From Prolixibacteraceae bacterium (lineage in GTDB: Bacteria; Bacteroidota; Bacteroidia; Bacteroidales; Prolixibacteraceae), in assembly GCA_016931875.1 (NCBI GenBank), contig JAFGDX010000390.1, positions 1-13,204 of the forward strand: DNA of 13,204 nucleotides, written 5' to 3'. Position 1 is the stretch's first letter; each line of letters begins with the position of its first letter. The notes below the pieces were generated by a model. That model worked only from the letters and a program-made list of their open reading frames with translations, was not told the origin of the DNA and searched no databases. Positions 1 to 7,777 of the stretch are shown here, piece after piece. The position numbers were made by a program, and so were the translations under genes.

Positions 1-2001
1 ATTGATACCTTTAACAAGGAAATTACCAACTGGTATCTCGATGAATTCTGGAAACGACTGGGTGTTGATGAAGGGTTGATCCGCTGTTTTTTTCACGATT
101 CGTTTGAATATACCGGCGATTTCACCACCCATTTTACCGAAGAGTTTAAAAAAAGAAGAGGATACGATTTGGCTGAATATTTACATGTTTTAGCCGGCGA
201 TGATGACGACCCCGAAACCGTGGCACGTGTAAAATCGGACTACCGCGAAACCCTGGCCGATTTGGTTTTGGAGTCATTCATCCAACCCATGACCGACTGG
301 GCCAATGATCATAAAAGTTTAAACCGCAACCAGGCGCACGGCTCTCCCGGAAATATTCTGGATTTGTATGCCGCCTGCGATATTCCCGAAACCGAAATTT
401 TCAGAACTGTGGAACCCGGAACTGTAGATGTTTTTGTAAACAAATATGCCTCATCGGCAGCACATGTAACCGGGCAGAAGCTGGTTTCTTCCGAAAGTTA
501 CACTTGGCTCGATGAGCACTGGACCGTAACAACCTCCGACATGGTGCGGGCAACCAACCGCTTTTTCCTGGCCGGAATCAACCACATGTTTTTTCACGGT
601 ACCTGCTATTCTCCTGCAGATGCCGAATGGCCGGGCTGGCTTTTTTATGCTTCCACACAGCTAAACAACCGGAATCCGCTGTGGCGCGAACTTCCGGCAC
701 TGTTTGCATACATTGGGCGTAGTCAGTCGGTTTTGCAAAGCGCCCAACCTGTGAGCGACCTGTTAATTTACTGGCCGTATTACGATGTGGCTGCTGAAGA
801 AGGACGCCTGTTTAATCATCTGGGAGTGAATAAAGATGCGGGCTGGTTTAAAAATCACCCCATTTCCCCGCTTTCCGAAAACCTGATGAATACCGGTTAT
901 ACTTTCGATTATATTTCTGATAAACAATTGTTGAATTGCCGGTTGCAGGAAGGTGAAATAAAAACCTCAGGAGGCGCTGGATATAAAGCCATTGTTGTTC
1001 CGGAGACTACCTACATTCCCCTGGCAACCATGCAAAAACTGGTTGATTTTATTGCGGAAGGAGGAACCGTGATTTTTGATAAAACACTGCCCGAAAGTGT
1101 TCCGGGAATGAGTGAGCTGGCTGAACGCGAAGAGAAACTAAACCAGTTGAAATCAAAAATATCCGCCGGTGAAAATGTGGGAGAGCCAGTTGAGTTGCTT
1201 AAAACAAACGGTATCAATTCGGAATCTTCCCTCGCAGAAAACGGCTTCCATTTCCTGAAAATGAAAAAAGACGGAGAGAACTGGTACATGATTTTTAACT
1301 GCGGGCTGCAACCCGTGGATTCCTGGGTGGATTTAAATGCCCATGCAAAAACCTATGTTTTTTTGAATCCGGTGAACGGGGAGATTTCTACGGCTGCCCA
1401 AAAAAGCGGCGCTGTAAGGATTCAGCTTGAACCCGAGGCGACGGTGTTTATAAAATGTGCCGCGGGAAATGTGGACGCACCGGAGTTTGTTTATACAAAT
1501 TCGCAAAGCAAAACGGAAGAAATAAAAGGACTGTGGAAAATTGAGTTTATTGAAGGAGGCCCTGTTTTTCCGGGAAATATAAGCACAAATGAATTGGAGT
1601 GGTGGACAAAAACGGGCGACCAGGAAACCCGTCGTTTTGCAGGCACCGCCAGATATAAAATTGAATTTGAACCGCAAAATGCAAACAGTTCGGGTGTTCT
1701 GGATCTGGGCGGGGTAAAAGATTGTGCCCGCGTAAAACTCAACGGCAAAAACTACGGAACATTGCTGGGGCCTTCGTTTAAAGTAAAAGTAAACAACCTG
1801 CAACCCGGTAAAAATCAACTCGAGGTGGAAGTAACCAACATAGCTGCCAACCGTATTCGCGATTTGGATATTCGTGGGATTGAGTGGCGCAAATTTTATG
1901 ATATTAATCTGGTCAATATCGATTATATGCCTTTTGACGCATCGGGCTGGGAAATCAGGGATGCCGGGCTGGAGGGACCGGTAACGTTAACCGGGTTGTA
2001 G
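1..2001 (+). CDS. GH106-like alpha-L-rhamnosidase, C-terminal part (5' end outside window)
   Basis: The reading frame is open from base 1, so the start lies upstream; 666 residues are visible, about two thirds of a usual GH106 protein (roughly 900-1100 residues). Such enzymes remove terminal alpha-L-rhamnose from plant or algal polysaccharides, usually in the periplasm. Family-like stretches are CFFHDSFEY near the left edge, a conserved HGSPGNILDLYAACDIPETE segment (bases about 340-396), SSESYTW, and HMFFHGTCYSP followed by a WPGWLFYASTQ segment. The last ~150 residues look like a jelly-roll/galactose-binding fold (VKLNGKNYGTL, then PGKNQLEVEVTN and IRGIEWR). The signal peptide cannot be seen. 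Family assignment is by remembered motifs; I cannot place the catalytic glutamates with certainty. Another clan of large glycoside hydrolase is the main alternative. Confidence 0.8.
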   Translation: MDTFNKEITNWYLDEFWKRLGVDEGLIRCFFHDSFEYTGDFTTHFTEEFKKRRGYDLAEYLHVLAGDDDDPETVARVKSDYRETLADLVLESFIQPMTDWANDHKSLNRNQAHGSPGNILDLYAACDIPETEIFRTVEPGTVDVFVNKYASSAAHVTGQKLVSSESYTWLDEHWTVTTSDMVRATNRFFLAGINHMFFHGTCYSPADAEWPGWLFYASTQLNNRNPLWRELPALFAYIGRSQSVLQSAQPVSDLLIYWPYYDVAAEEGRLFNHLGVNKDAGWFKNHPISPLSENLMNTGYTFDYISDKQLLNCRLQEGEIKTSGGAGYKAIVVPETTYIPLATMQKLVDFIAEGGTVIFDKTLPESVPGMSELAEREEKLNQLKSKISAGENVGEPVELLKTNGINSESSLAENGFHFLKMKKDGENWYMIFNCGLQPVDSWVDLNAHAKTYVFLNPVNGEISTAAQKSGAVRIQLEPEATVFIKCAAGNVDAPEFVYTNSQSKTEEIKGLWKIEFIEGGPVFPGNISTNELEWWTKTGDQETRRFAGTARYKIEFEPQNANSSGVLDLGGVKDCARVKLNGKNYGTLLGPSFKVKVNNLQPGKNQLEVEVTNIAANRIRDLDIRGIEWRKFYDINLVNIDYMPFDASGWEIRDAGLEGPVTLTGL

Positions 2002-2342
2002 CAGGAAAGGGCCATTTTTTACAAAGGGATGCCCGCAGCGCAATTTCCGGTTATTGAAACATGGGTGCAAATCGGGTCGCGGTGGCTGTGCAGGTTGCAA
2101 CAAAATTGTTGCACGCAAACAAAAGTCTCCTGCAACGTGCAGCAAGGTATCGGCAAAACCTTCATGTTTTTTTGATACTTTCCAACATTGCAGACAGTGG
2201 AAAACTTTGCTATCTAAAAACAGATGAACAGGTATTGGTTTACGAAAGGATTAATTTTTGAATTCCATTTAAAATTATTTCATTCTTTATTTTCTGAATA
2301 AATGCCGTATTTTTAACCTTCAACAAAAAAAGAGCATCAAAC
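2002..2342. other. Intergenic region between rhamnosidase and manC
   Basis: This 341-base stretch has no convincing gene. A 66-codon open frame (2061-2261) shows no ribosome binding site and no recognisable protein. The left half holds a nested inverted repeat (2089-2134), described separately. The right half is AT-rich. TATTTTTA at 2308-2315 resembles the Bacteroidota -7 element TAnnTTTG except for its last base, but no clear -33 TTTG is placed correctly, so I do not call a promoter. No typical hairpin-plus-T-tract terminator follows the rhamnosidase. Confidence 0.6.
2089..2134. repeat. Nested inverted repeats (TGCAGG outer, TGCAACAA inner)
   Basis: TGCAACAA at 2096-2103 pairs with TTGTTGCA at 2106-2113, giving a near-continuous 18-base dyad with a 2-base centre. 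Outside it, TGCAGG at 2089-2094 pairs with CCTGCA at 2129-2134. A further TGCAACG follows at 2131. As DNA the inner dyad resembles a dimeric repressor operator; as RNA it could form a 7-pair stem with a 4-base loop. No T-tract follows directly, so a simple terminator is unlikely. Function unknown. Confidence 0.5.
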
Positions 2343-3422
2343 ATGGAAAAATTGTATTGCCTGATTATGGCCGGAGGCTCAGGAACGCGTTTCTGGCCAC
2401 GTAGTAAAACAGCAAAACCAAAGCAGTATTTAAATATTATTGGAGATGATTCCCTTTTGCAGTCAACCATAAAACGATTCTCAACCTTTACAAAGTACGA
2501 GGATATTTATATTGTCTCAGGAAAATCGCAGGCAACGGTGCTGGAAGAACAAACGCCAATGTTGCCCAAACAAAACCTGATTTACGAACCGGTGGGCAAA
2601 AACACATTGCCGTGCATCGGGCTGGCAGCCATGTTTGCCGAAATTGACAATCCGGAGGGAATTATGGTGGTTTCGCCTTCCGACCATTTAATCACCAACG
2701 AAGAATTATTTAAAAATACCGTGCTTACGGCTGCAAAAATTGCCGATGAAAAGAATGGAATTGTTACCATTGGGATTACGCCCACATACCCCGCAACCGG
2801 TTATGGCTATATCAAAACAGCCGGTGAAATTTCAGCCGGAGAAACAATCAGACAGTTTAAAGTAGAGCGTTTTGTGGAAAAACCCGATGAAAAAACGGCT
2901 TCAGAATATCTTGAGCAGGGAGGCTTTTTCTGGAACAGCGGGTTGTTTATTTTTAAGGTTTCGGTTTTTCTGGATGCAGTAAAACAATTTGCACCAGGGT
3001 TGTATGCTGATTTGCGAAAAATTCAGGCCGAAATCGGGCAGCCTTCCTTCGAAGCCACTCTCGATACTATTTATCGTGCTGTTCAGGGAATTTCGGTTGA
3101 TTACGGAATTATGGAACATGCCCAAAATATTTACCTGGTGGAAGGAAACTTCGACTGGAACGACCTTGGCAGCTGGGAATCGGTCTATCTTACCCATCCA
3201 AAAGACGAAAACGGAAATGCCGGTTCGGGTGAAGCCATTTTGCTCGACACCCAAAATTCGTATGTGTATTCCGACAGCGGACTGGTTGCTGTGGTTGGCC
3301 TCGATGAGGTGGTGGTGGTGAAAGACGGAGACACAATACTGGTTTGCCGGCGCGATAAAACCGAAGACATAAAAAAAATTGTGGAGCAGTTAAAAGCAGA
3401 AAAAAAAGATCAATATCTTTAG
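2343..3422 (+). CDS. manC: Mannose-1-phosphate guanylyltransferase (GDP-mannose pyrophosphorylase)
   Basis: It makes GDP-mannose from GTP and mannose-1-phosphate in the cytoplasm, feeding glycan mannosylation and de novo GDP-L-fucose. At 359 residues it is the single-domain form and lacks the C-terminal phosphomannose isomerase domain of bifunctional enzymes. Visible motifs: the nucleotidyltransferase signature GGSGTRFWPRS (residues 11-21) followed by KPKQ, EPVGKNT (82-88, usually GRNTAP), PSDH (112-115, Asp114 as likely metal ligand), GYGYI (153-157), FVEKP (177-181), FWNSG (196-200) and SVDYGIME (251-258), ending with DWNDLGSW (271-278). The ATG at 2343 starts directly into the LIMAGG beta strand, so it is well supported; the upstream A-rich tract is a typical weak Bacteroidota start region. 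The fucP-like gene begins 37 bases downstream, so cotranscription is likely. Confidence 0.93.
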   Translation: MEKLYCLIMAGGSGTRFWPRSKTAKPKQYLNIIGDDSLLQSTIKRFSTFTKYEDIYIVSGKSQATVLEEQTPMLPKQNLIYEPVGKNTLPCIGLAAMFAEIDNPEGIMVVSPSDHLITNEELFKNTVLTAAKIADEKNGIVTIGITPTYPATGYGYIKTAGEISAGETIRQFKVERFVEKPDEKTASEYLEQGGFFWNSGLFIFKVSVFLDAVKQFAPGLYADLRKIQAEIGQPSFEATLDTIYRAVQGISVDYGIMEHAQNIYLVEGNFDWNDLGSWESVYLTHPKDENGNAGSGEAILLDTQNSYVYSDSGLVAVVGLDEVVVVKDGDTILVCRRDKTEDIKKIVEQLKAEKKDQYL

Positions 3423-3459
3423 CTGAAATTGAATAATAAACCTAAACTGAGTCCGGTAC

Positions 3460-4791
3460 ATGAAAGATCCAAAAAAAATAGTGGTTGAAAAAAAACTGCT
3501 TGTTCCCTTTGTTTTGATTACCAGTTTGTTTGCCATGTGGGGTTTTGCCAACGATATTACCAACCCGATGGTGGCAGCCTTTAAAACGGTGATGGAAATT
3601 TCGAATGCCCGTGCTGCCATGGTGCAGTTTGCCTTTTATGGCGGCTATGCAACCATGGCCATCCCGGCAGCGCTCATCATCAAACGTTACAGCTACAAAA
3701 CCGGTATTCTGGTGGGGCTGGCTTTGTATGCCATTGGTGCCCTTTTGTTTTTCCCCGCAGCGCAGTACGAAATTTTTGAATTCTTTTTGCTGTCGCTCTA
3801 CATTTTAACATTCGGGCTTGCGTTTCTGGAAACCACGGCCAATCCGTATATCCTTTCCATGGGCTCGGAAGAAACCGCCACACGCCGTTTAAACCTGGCG
3901 CAGTCGTTTAATCCCATGGGCTCCATTCTCGGAATGTTTGTCGCATCAAAAGTTATTTTGTCATCGCTGGATTCGGATAAAAGAGATGCTGCCGGCAACC
4001 TGATTTTTGACACGCTGAGCGCTTCGGAAAAAGCAGCCATCCGCACACACGACCTGGCAGTTATTCGCGATCCCTATGTAATGCTCGGTTTTTTTGTGAT
4101 TGCCATGCTGGTAGTGATTGCCTTGGCTAAAATGCCCAAAAGAGCAAAAGCCGATCATAGTATTCACGCCAAAGATTCGTTTAAACGCCTTGTGAAGAAT
4201 TTGAAATACCGCGAAGGTGTTATTGCGCAGGTGTTTTACGTAGGTGCACAAATTATGTGCTGGACCTTTATTATTCAGTATGCCGACAACCTTGGAATAC
4301 CAAAAGCACAGGCACAAAACTACAACATTGTGGCTATGGCCATTTTTATTTCCAGCCGCTTTATCAGTACCATGCTGATGAAATATTTAAATTCGCGCTT
4401 GTTGCTGACGGTATTTGCCGTTGGCGGAATGATTACCACTACCGGAGTAATTTTAATTGAAGGAATGGGTGGTTTGTACATGCTGGTAGCAACTTCGGCA
4501 TTTATGTCGCTGATGTTTCCCACCATTTATGGAATTGCACTCGAAGGACTGGGTGATGACTCCACGCTGGGGGCGGCGGGTTTGGTAATGGCCATTGTGG
4601 GCGGCGCCTTAATGCCACCGCTGCAGGCAAAAATAATTGATGCGGGAGGAACCGGATTTAGCGATTTGCAAATATTTGGTTTTATTTCAGAAGTAAATTT
4701 TTCATTTATTCTTCCGTTTATCTGTTTTGTGGTCATCGCAATCTATGGTTACCGTACTTTAAAAGTTCATCCAAAATTATCGTTTGAATAA
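3460..4791 (+). CDS. fucP: FucP-family MFS sugar/H+ symporter (L-fucose type)
   Basis: An inner-membrane importer of the FHS family, expected to bring in L-fucose or a related deoxyhexose with protons. The 443-residue length and hydrophobic pattern fit 12 membrane segments with a central cytoplasmic loop (about residues 225-250). It aligns without gaps to my memory of E. coli FucP through the first half: MWGFAND (26-32), FYGGYATMAIPA (59-70), FLETTANPY (122-130) and RLNLAQSFNPMGS (143-155). E. coli Glu135 corresponds to Glu124 here, whereas the proton-coupling Asp46 corresponds to Asn35, with an Asp at 32. The ATG at 3460 is the first good start, 37 bases after manC. Its stop TAA overlaps the ATG of the mutarotase gene by one base, which implies translational coupling. 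Substrate could also be L-rhamnose or another sugar. Confidence 0.88.
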   Translation: MKDPKKIVVEKKLLVPFVLITSLFAMWGFANDITNPMVAAFKTVMEISNARAAMVQFAFYGGYATMAIPAALIIKRYSYKTGILVGLALYAIGALLFFPAAQYEIFEFFLLSLYILTFGLAFLETTANPYILSMGSEETATRRLNLAQSFNPMGSILGMFVASKVILSSLDSDKRDAAGNLIFDTLSASEKAAIRTHDLAVIRDPYVMLGFFVIAMLVVIALAKMPKRAKADHSIHAKDSFKRLVKNLKYREGVIAQVFYVGAQIMCWTFIIQYADNLGIPKAQAQNYNIVAMAIFISSRFISTMLMKYLNSRLLLTVFAVGGMITTTGVILIEGMGGLYMLVATSAFMSLMFPTIYGIALEGLGDDSTLGAAGLVMAIVGGALMPPLQAKIIDAGGTGFSDLQIFGFISEVNFSFILPFICFVVIAIYGYRTLKVHPKLSFE

Positions 4792-5147
4792 TGAAAGAAA
4801 ATACATACAAACGCTTTTGTAAAACGCTGCAACTGGAAGATGATGCAACGCTGATTGAAGCATATAAACAAGTGCATGCCCCGGGGGCTGTCTGGCCCGA
4901 AATCACGCAGGGAATGAAAGAGGTGGGAATTATGGATATGGAAATTTATATTCACGACACCCGGCTTTTTATGATTATGGACACCGTGGCAGATTTTGAC
5001 CACGATAAAGCCATGGCCACGCTGGCAACAAAACCCCGCCAGGCGGAGTGGGAAGCCTATGTTTCGCAGTTTCAGAAAACAAGCGAAACAGCTACCGCCG
5101 ATGAAAAATGGCAACTGATGGAACGCATCTTTAAAATGAACGGGTAA
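4791..5147 (+). CDS. L-rhamnose/L-fucose mutarotase-like protein (RhaM/DUF718 family)
   Basis: A 118-residue cytoplasmic protein of the RhaM family, which interconverts alpha and beta anomers of a 6-deoxyhexose so that the downstream isomerase gets the right form. Family signs: a tyrosine and histidine in YKQVH (Tyr25, His29, matching E. coli Tyr18 and His22 by memory), VWPE (34-37), an IYIHDTRLFMIM strand (52-63), and AEWEAYV (85-91) with Trp87 in place of the usual tryptophan pair. Length is slightly above the 104 residues of E. coli RhaM. The start codon shares a base with the symporter stop (TAATG), so the two are coupled and probably act on the same sugar. In Bacteroides fuc operons a small gene of this kind sits beside fucP, as I recall. 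Specificity for fucose versus rhamnose cannot be read from sequence alone. Confidence 0.82.
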   Translation: MKENTYKRFCKTLQLEDDATLIEAYKQVHAPGAVWPEITQGMKEVGIMDMEIYIHDTRLFMIMDTVADFDHDKAMATLATKPRQAEWEAYVSQFQKTSETATADEKWQLMERIFKMNG

Positions 5148-5284
5148 CAGGTGGCCACATTTCCGTTTCTCTGCAGAAAACAATATTTTTGTTGAAAATA
5201 CCCGGTAATGGTTTGCTAACAGTTTGGTTGCGTTGATGTTGGCCCGGCTGGTTAAATTGGTTTTTAAAATACTATCAGAGCCAT

Positions 5285-5292
5285 TACCTTTG
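5285..5292 (+). promoter_or_regulatory. Putative Bacteroidota -7 element for the antiporter-dinB unit
   Basis: TACCTTTG matches the TAnnTTTG consensus exactly and lies 70 bases before the antiporter ATG. The -33 side is weak: TTTT at 5262-5265 is at the right 19-base spacing, while a TTG at 5257 is too distant. The 215-base gap after the mutarotase supports a new transcription unit here. Confidence 0.45.
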
Positions 5293-5352
5293 CGGAGCGG
5301 CTTTATTGTTTTTAAATTTTGCATATTGCCGTCTTTTTGTAAACTAAAGAAA

Positions 5353-5358
5353 AAGGAG
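5353..5358 (+). promoter_or_regulatory. Strong Shine-Dalgarno AAGGAG before the antiporter
   Basis: AAGGAG ends 4 bases before the ATG at 5363. Such a clear site stands out because the other genes in the window have weak or A-rich start regions, and it settles the start codon of the antiporter. Confidence 0.6.
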
Positions 5359-5362
5359 TACT

Positions 5363-6619
5363 ATGAATGCGCATCTTTTCCTGATAGGTCTTTGTGTAAT
5401 TATTATCATTTCATTTTTTAACAATATGCTGGCCCGCCGAACCAATATTCCCAGTGTTTTGGTGCTGATTATTCTCGGTTTTGGCCTGCAGCAACTGTTG
5501 TTGTATTTTAACATCGAACCCGATTATTTCAACACCCTTGAAATCCTTGGAATCGTGGGATTGATAATGATTGTACTCGAAGCAGCCCTTGATCTTGAAA
5601 TAAAACGTGAAAAATGGCCGATTATCTGGAAATCATTCACCATTGCATCCTTTTCACTGGCCTTAACTTCACTGGTGATTTCTTTTTTTATCAAAATTTT
5701 TATTCCGAACATTGATTTTTTACAGGCCATGGTGTATGCCATTCCGCTTTCTATTATGAGCAGCGCCATTATTATTCCCAGTGTCGCCCATCTGAATGAT
5801 TATAAAAAGGAATTTTTGATTTACGAAAGCACATTTTCCGATATCCTGGGGATTATGGTTTTTTACATGATTGTAGAAAATATTCATGTTGAAGGGATGC
5901 GTCAACTTAGTTTTGCCATTGGGAGCAACATCTTTTTAACCATCGTAATTTCGGTGGCACTAAGTTATGTTTTACTGTATATCATTCAGAAAATCAAGGG
6001 ACAGGCCAAATTTTTTCTGTTTCTGGCGGTGCTGATTTTACTCTATTCAGTAGGAAAATTGCTGCACCTCTCTTCGCTAATCATCATCCTTATGTTTGGG
6101 CTGCTTCTGCGCAATCATAAAGTACTGTTGATTGAAAAACTGGAAAAATGGCTCGACGATGAACGTATCAATGCTGTTTACCACCAGTTTAACATGATAA
6201 CGATTGAAACATCGTTTGTGGTGAGAACCTTCTTTTTTGTGGTTTTTGGAATGACTTTACCGCTGAATTCACTCCTCAACCCTCATGTGTGGCTGCTCAG
6301 TCTGATTTTCCTTGTGGTGACTTATGTTCTCAGGTTTGGGCTTTTTTATATTATTGAAAACAGAGATACCATGCCGCAAACTTTTATTGCTCCGCGCGGG
6401 TTAATTTCGGTACTGTTGTTTTTTGCCATTCCCGAATCGTTAAAAACCGAAGGTTTTGAAAGCGGGGTATTGTTTGTGGTGATAATTGGTACCAGCATTA
6501 TTATGGCGTCAACCTTAATTGCCAGCGGGAAAGGCAAGAAACAGGAAGATGCTGAGCCGGTTGCAAAAGAAACATCCGTAGAGAGTTCAAAAAAATATTC
6601 AGAATATCCGGTGAAATAA
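5363..6619 (+). CDS. Cation/proton antiporter (CPA family, Na+/H+ exchanger domain)
   Basis: A 418-residue inner-membrane protein with about 11-13 hydrophobic segments spanning residues 4-388 and a short hydrophilic, charged tail (389-418). It probably exchanges Na+ or K+ for protons in pH and salt balance. Family landmarks are NIPSVLVLIILGFGLQ (28-43), GLIMIVLEAALDLE (66-79), the unwound-helix region SIMSSAIIIPSVAHL (130-144), ESTFSDILGI (155-164), VVRTFFFVVFGM (286-297, Arg288) and APRGLISVLLFFAIP (343-357). CPA1 exchangers normally carry TDP and ND at the two central positions; here they read SSA/IPS and SD (Ser159-Asp160), leaving one obvious carboxylate. The start is fixed by the AAGGAG site. 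dinB begins 11 bases after the stop. Ion specificity is unknown. Confidence 0.82.
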   Translation: MNAHLFLIGLCVIIIISFFNNMLARRTNIPSVLVLIILGFGLQQLLLYFNIEPDYFNTLEILGIVGLIMIVLEAALDLEIKREKWPIIWKSFTIASFSLALTSLVISFFIKIFIPNIDFLQAMVYAIPLSIMSSAIIIPSVAHLNDYKKEFLIYESTFSDILGIMVFYMIVENIHVEGMRQLSFAIGSNIFLTIVISVALSYVLLYIIQKIKGQAKFFLFLAVLILLYSVGKLLHLSSLIIILMFGLLLRNHKVLLIEKLEKWLDDERINAVYHQFNMITIETSFVVRTFFFVVFGMTLPLNSLLNPHVWLLSLIFLVVTYVLRFGLFYIIENRDTMPQTFIAPRGLISVLLFFAIPESLKTEGFESGVLFVVIIGTSIIMASTLIASGKGKKQEDAEPVAKETSVESSKKYSEYPVK

Positions 6620-6630
6620 AACAAGGAAAT

Positions 6631-7704
6631 ATGGATTTCGTCCGGAAAATAATCCATGTTGATATGGATGCATTTTACGCATCAGTTGAACAGCGCGACA
6701 ACCCGGAGTTACAGGGAAAACCTGTTGCGGTTGGCGGTTCCGGAGAGCGGGGAGTAGTTGCCGCAGCCAGCTACGAAGCACGAAAATTTGGCGTGCGATC
6801 GGCCTTGTCGTCAAAAGTGGCCAAAAGAAAATGCCCCGGCTTAATTTTTGTAAAACCCCGGTTTTCGCGTTATAAGGAGGTTTCCAACCGCATCAGGGAG
6901 ATTTTTTTTGAATATACTGATTTGGTTGAACCGCTGTCGCTCGATGAAGCCTACCTGGATGTTACCTACGCAAAAAAGGGAAAACCATCGGCAACACTCA
7001 TTGCACGCGAAATAAAAAAACGAATTTTGGAGGAAACACAACTTACTGCCTCGGCCGGAGTATCGTACAATAAGTTTCTTGCCAAAGTAGCCTCCGATGT
7101 CAATAAACCCAACGGACTTTTTGTTGTAACCCCTGAAGAGGCACAGAAATTTATCGACCAACTGGAAGTACGCAAATTTTTTGGCATCGGGAAAGTGACG
7201 GCCGAAAAATTAAACAAAATGGGTGTGTGGTTTGGCAGCGACCTAAAAAAAATTGAACGACTGGAACTGGTGCGTTTGTTTGGGAAAGCCGGTAATTACT
7301 ATTACGAAATTTGCCGGGGCGAGGACCACCGCGAAGTTCAGCCTTCAAGAGAACGAAAATCAGTTGGGGCGGAGCAAACATTTTCTGCCGATTTGTTTCA
7401 GAATCAGGAGCTGGAAAACGAAATGCTTAAAATAGCCGATATTTTGTGGAAACGGGCAGAACGTGCCAATGTAAAAGCCAAAACCCTCACGCTGAAATAC
7501 AAGTACGCCGATTTTGAGCAACATACCCGGAGCAGCACTCTTCATGAACATTACACTTCCAAAGAACAACTGATTACCGAAAGCCGCCGGCTGTTGAACG
7601 CCCGCCCCGGTTTTGAAAAAGGCATTCGTTTGCTGGGGCTAACCCTTTCCAATTTTGCTGGCGGGGAAATTTCAAAACCCGTTCAGTTAACGTTGAATTT
7701 TTAG
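6631..7704 (+). CDS. dinB: DNA polymerase IV (Y-family translesion polymerase)
   Basis: A 357-residue error-prone polymerase that copies past damaged bases; normal family length. The palm carries IIHVDMDAFYASVE (7-20) with catalytic Asp11 and Tyr16 at the expected steric-gate position, AASYEARKFGV (45-55), and PLSLDEAYLDV (101-111) with Asp105 and Glu106. SAGVSYNKFLAKVASD (141-156) and a helix-hairpin-helix thumb segment FFGIGKVTAEKL (183-194) follow, then the little-finger domain (about 245-350). The last residues, QLTLNF (352-357), fit the QxxLxF sliding-clamp binding peptide. AAGGAA lies just upstream of the ATG at 6631. It is only 11 bases after the antiporter, so it probably shares that transcript. 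I see no recognisable SOS operator. Confidence 0.95.
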   Translation: MDFVRKIIHVDMDAFYASVEQRDNPELQGKPVAVGGSGERGVVAAASYEARKFGVRSALSSKVAKRKCPGLIFVKPRFSRYKEVSNRIREIFFEYTDLVEPLSLDEAYLDVTYAKKGKPSATLIAREIKKRILEETQLTASAGVSYNKFLAKVASDVNKPNGLFVVTPEEAQKFIDQLEVRKFFGIGKVTAEKLNKMGVWFGSDLKKIERLELVRLFGKAGNYYYEICRGEDHREVQPSRERKSVGAEQTFSADLFQNQELENEMLKIADILWKRAERANVKAKTLTLKYKYADFEQHTRSSTLHEHYTSKEQLITESRRLLNARPGFEKGIRLLGLTLSNFAGGEISKPVQLTLNF

Positions 7705-7777
7705 CTCCTTAAAATTGCCGGGAAATATTTGTACACGGTATTTTTAATTGTAATTTCATCGCAAAAATTGAAGGTGT

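Noticed and set aside
1333..1818. 161-codon - strand frame inside the rhamnosidase gene
   Set aside because: Shadow frame; the + strand protein there has a coherent domain.
2061..2261. 66-codon + strand frame between rhamnosidase and manC
   Set aside because: No ribosome binding site, no recognisable protein, and it overlaps the inverted repeats.
4767..5324. 185-codon - strand frame opposite the mutarotase gene
   Set aside because: Antisense shadow of a clear coding gene; its sequence resembles no known family.
5224..5421. 65-codon + strand frame overlapping the antiporter start
   Set aside because: It spans the promoter and Shine-Dalgarno of the antiporter and has no protein features.
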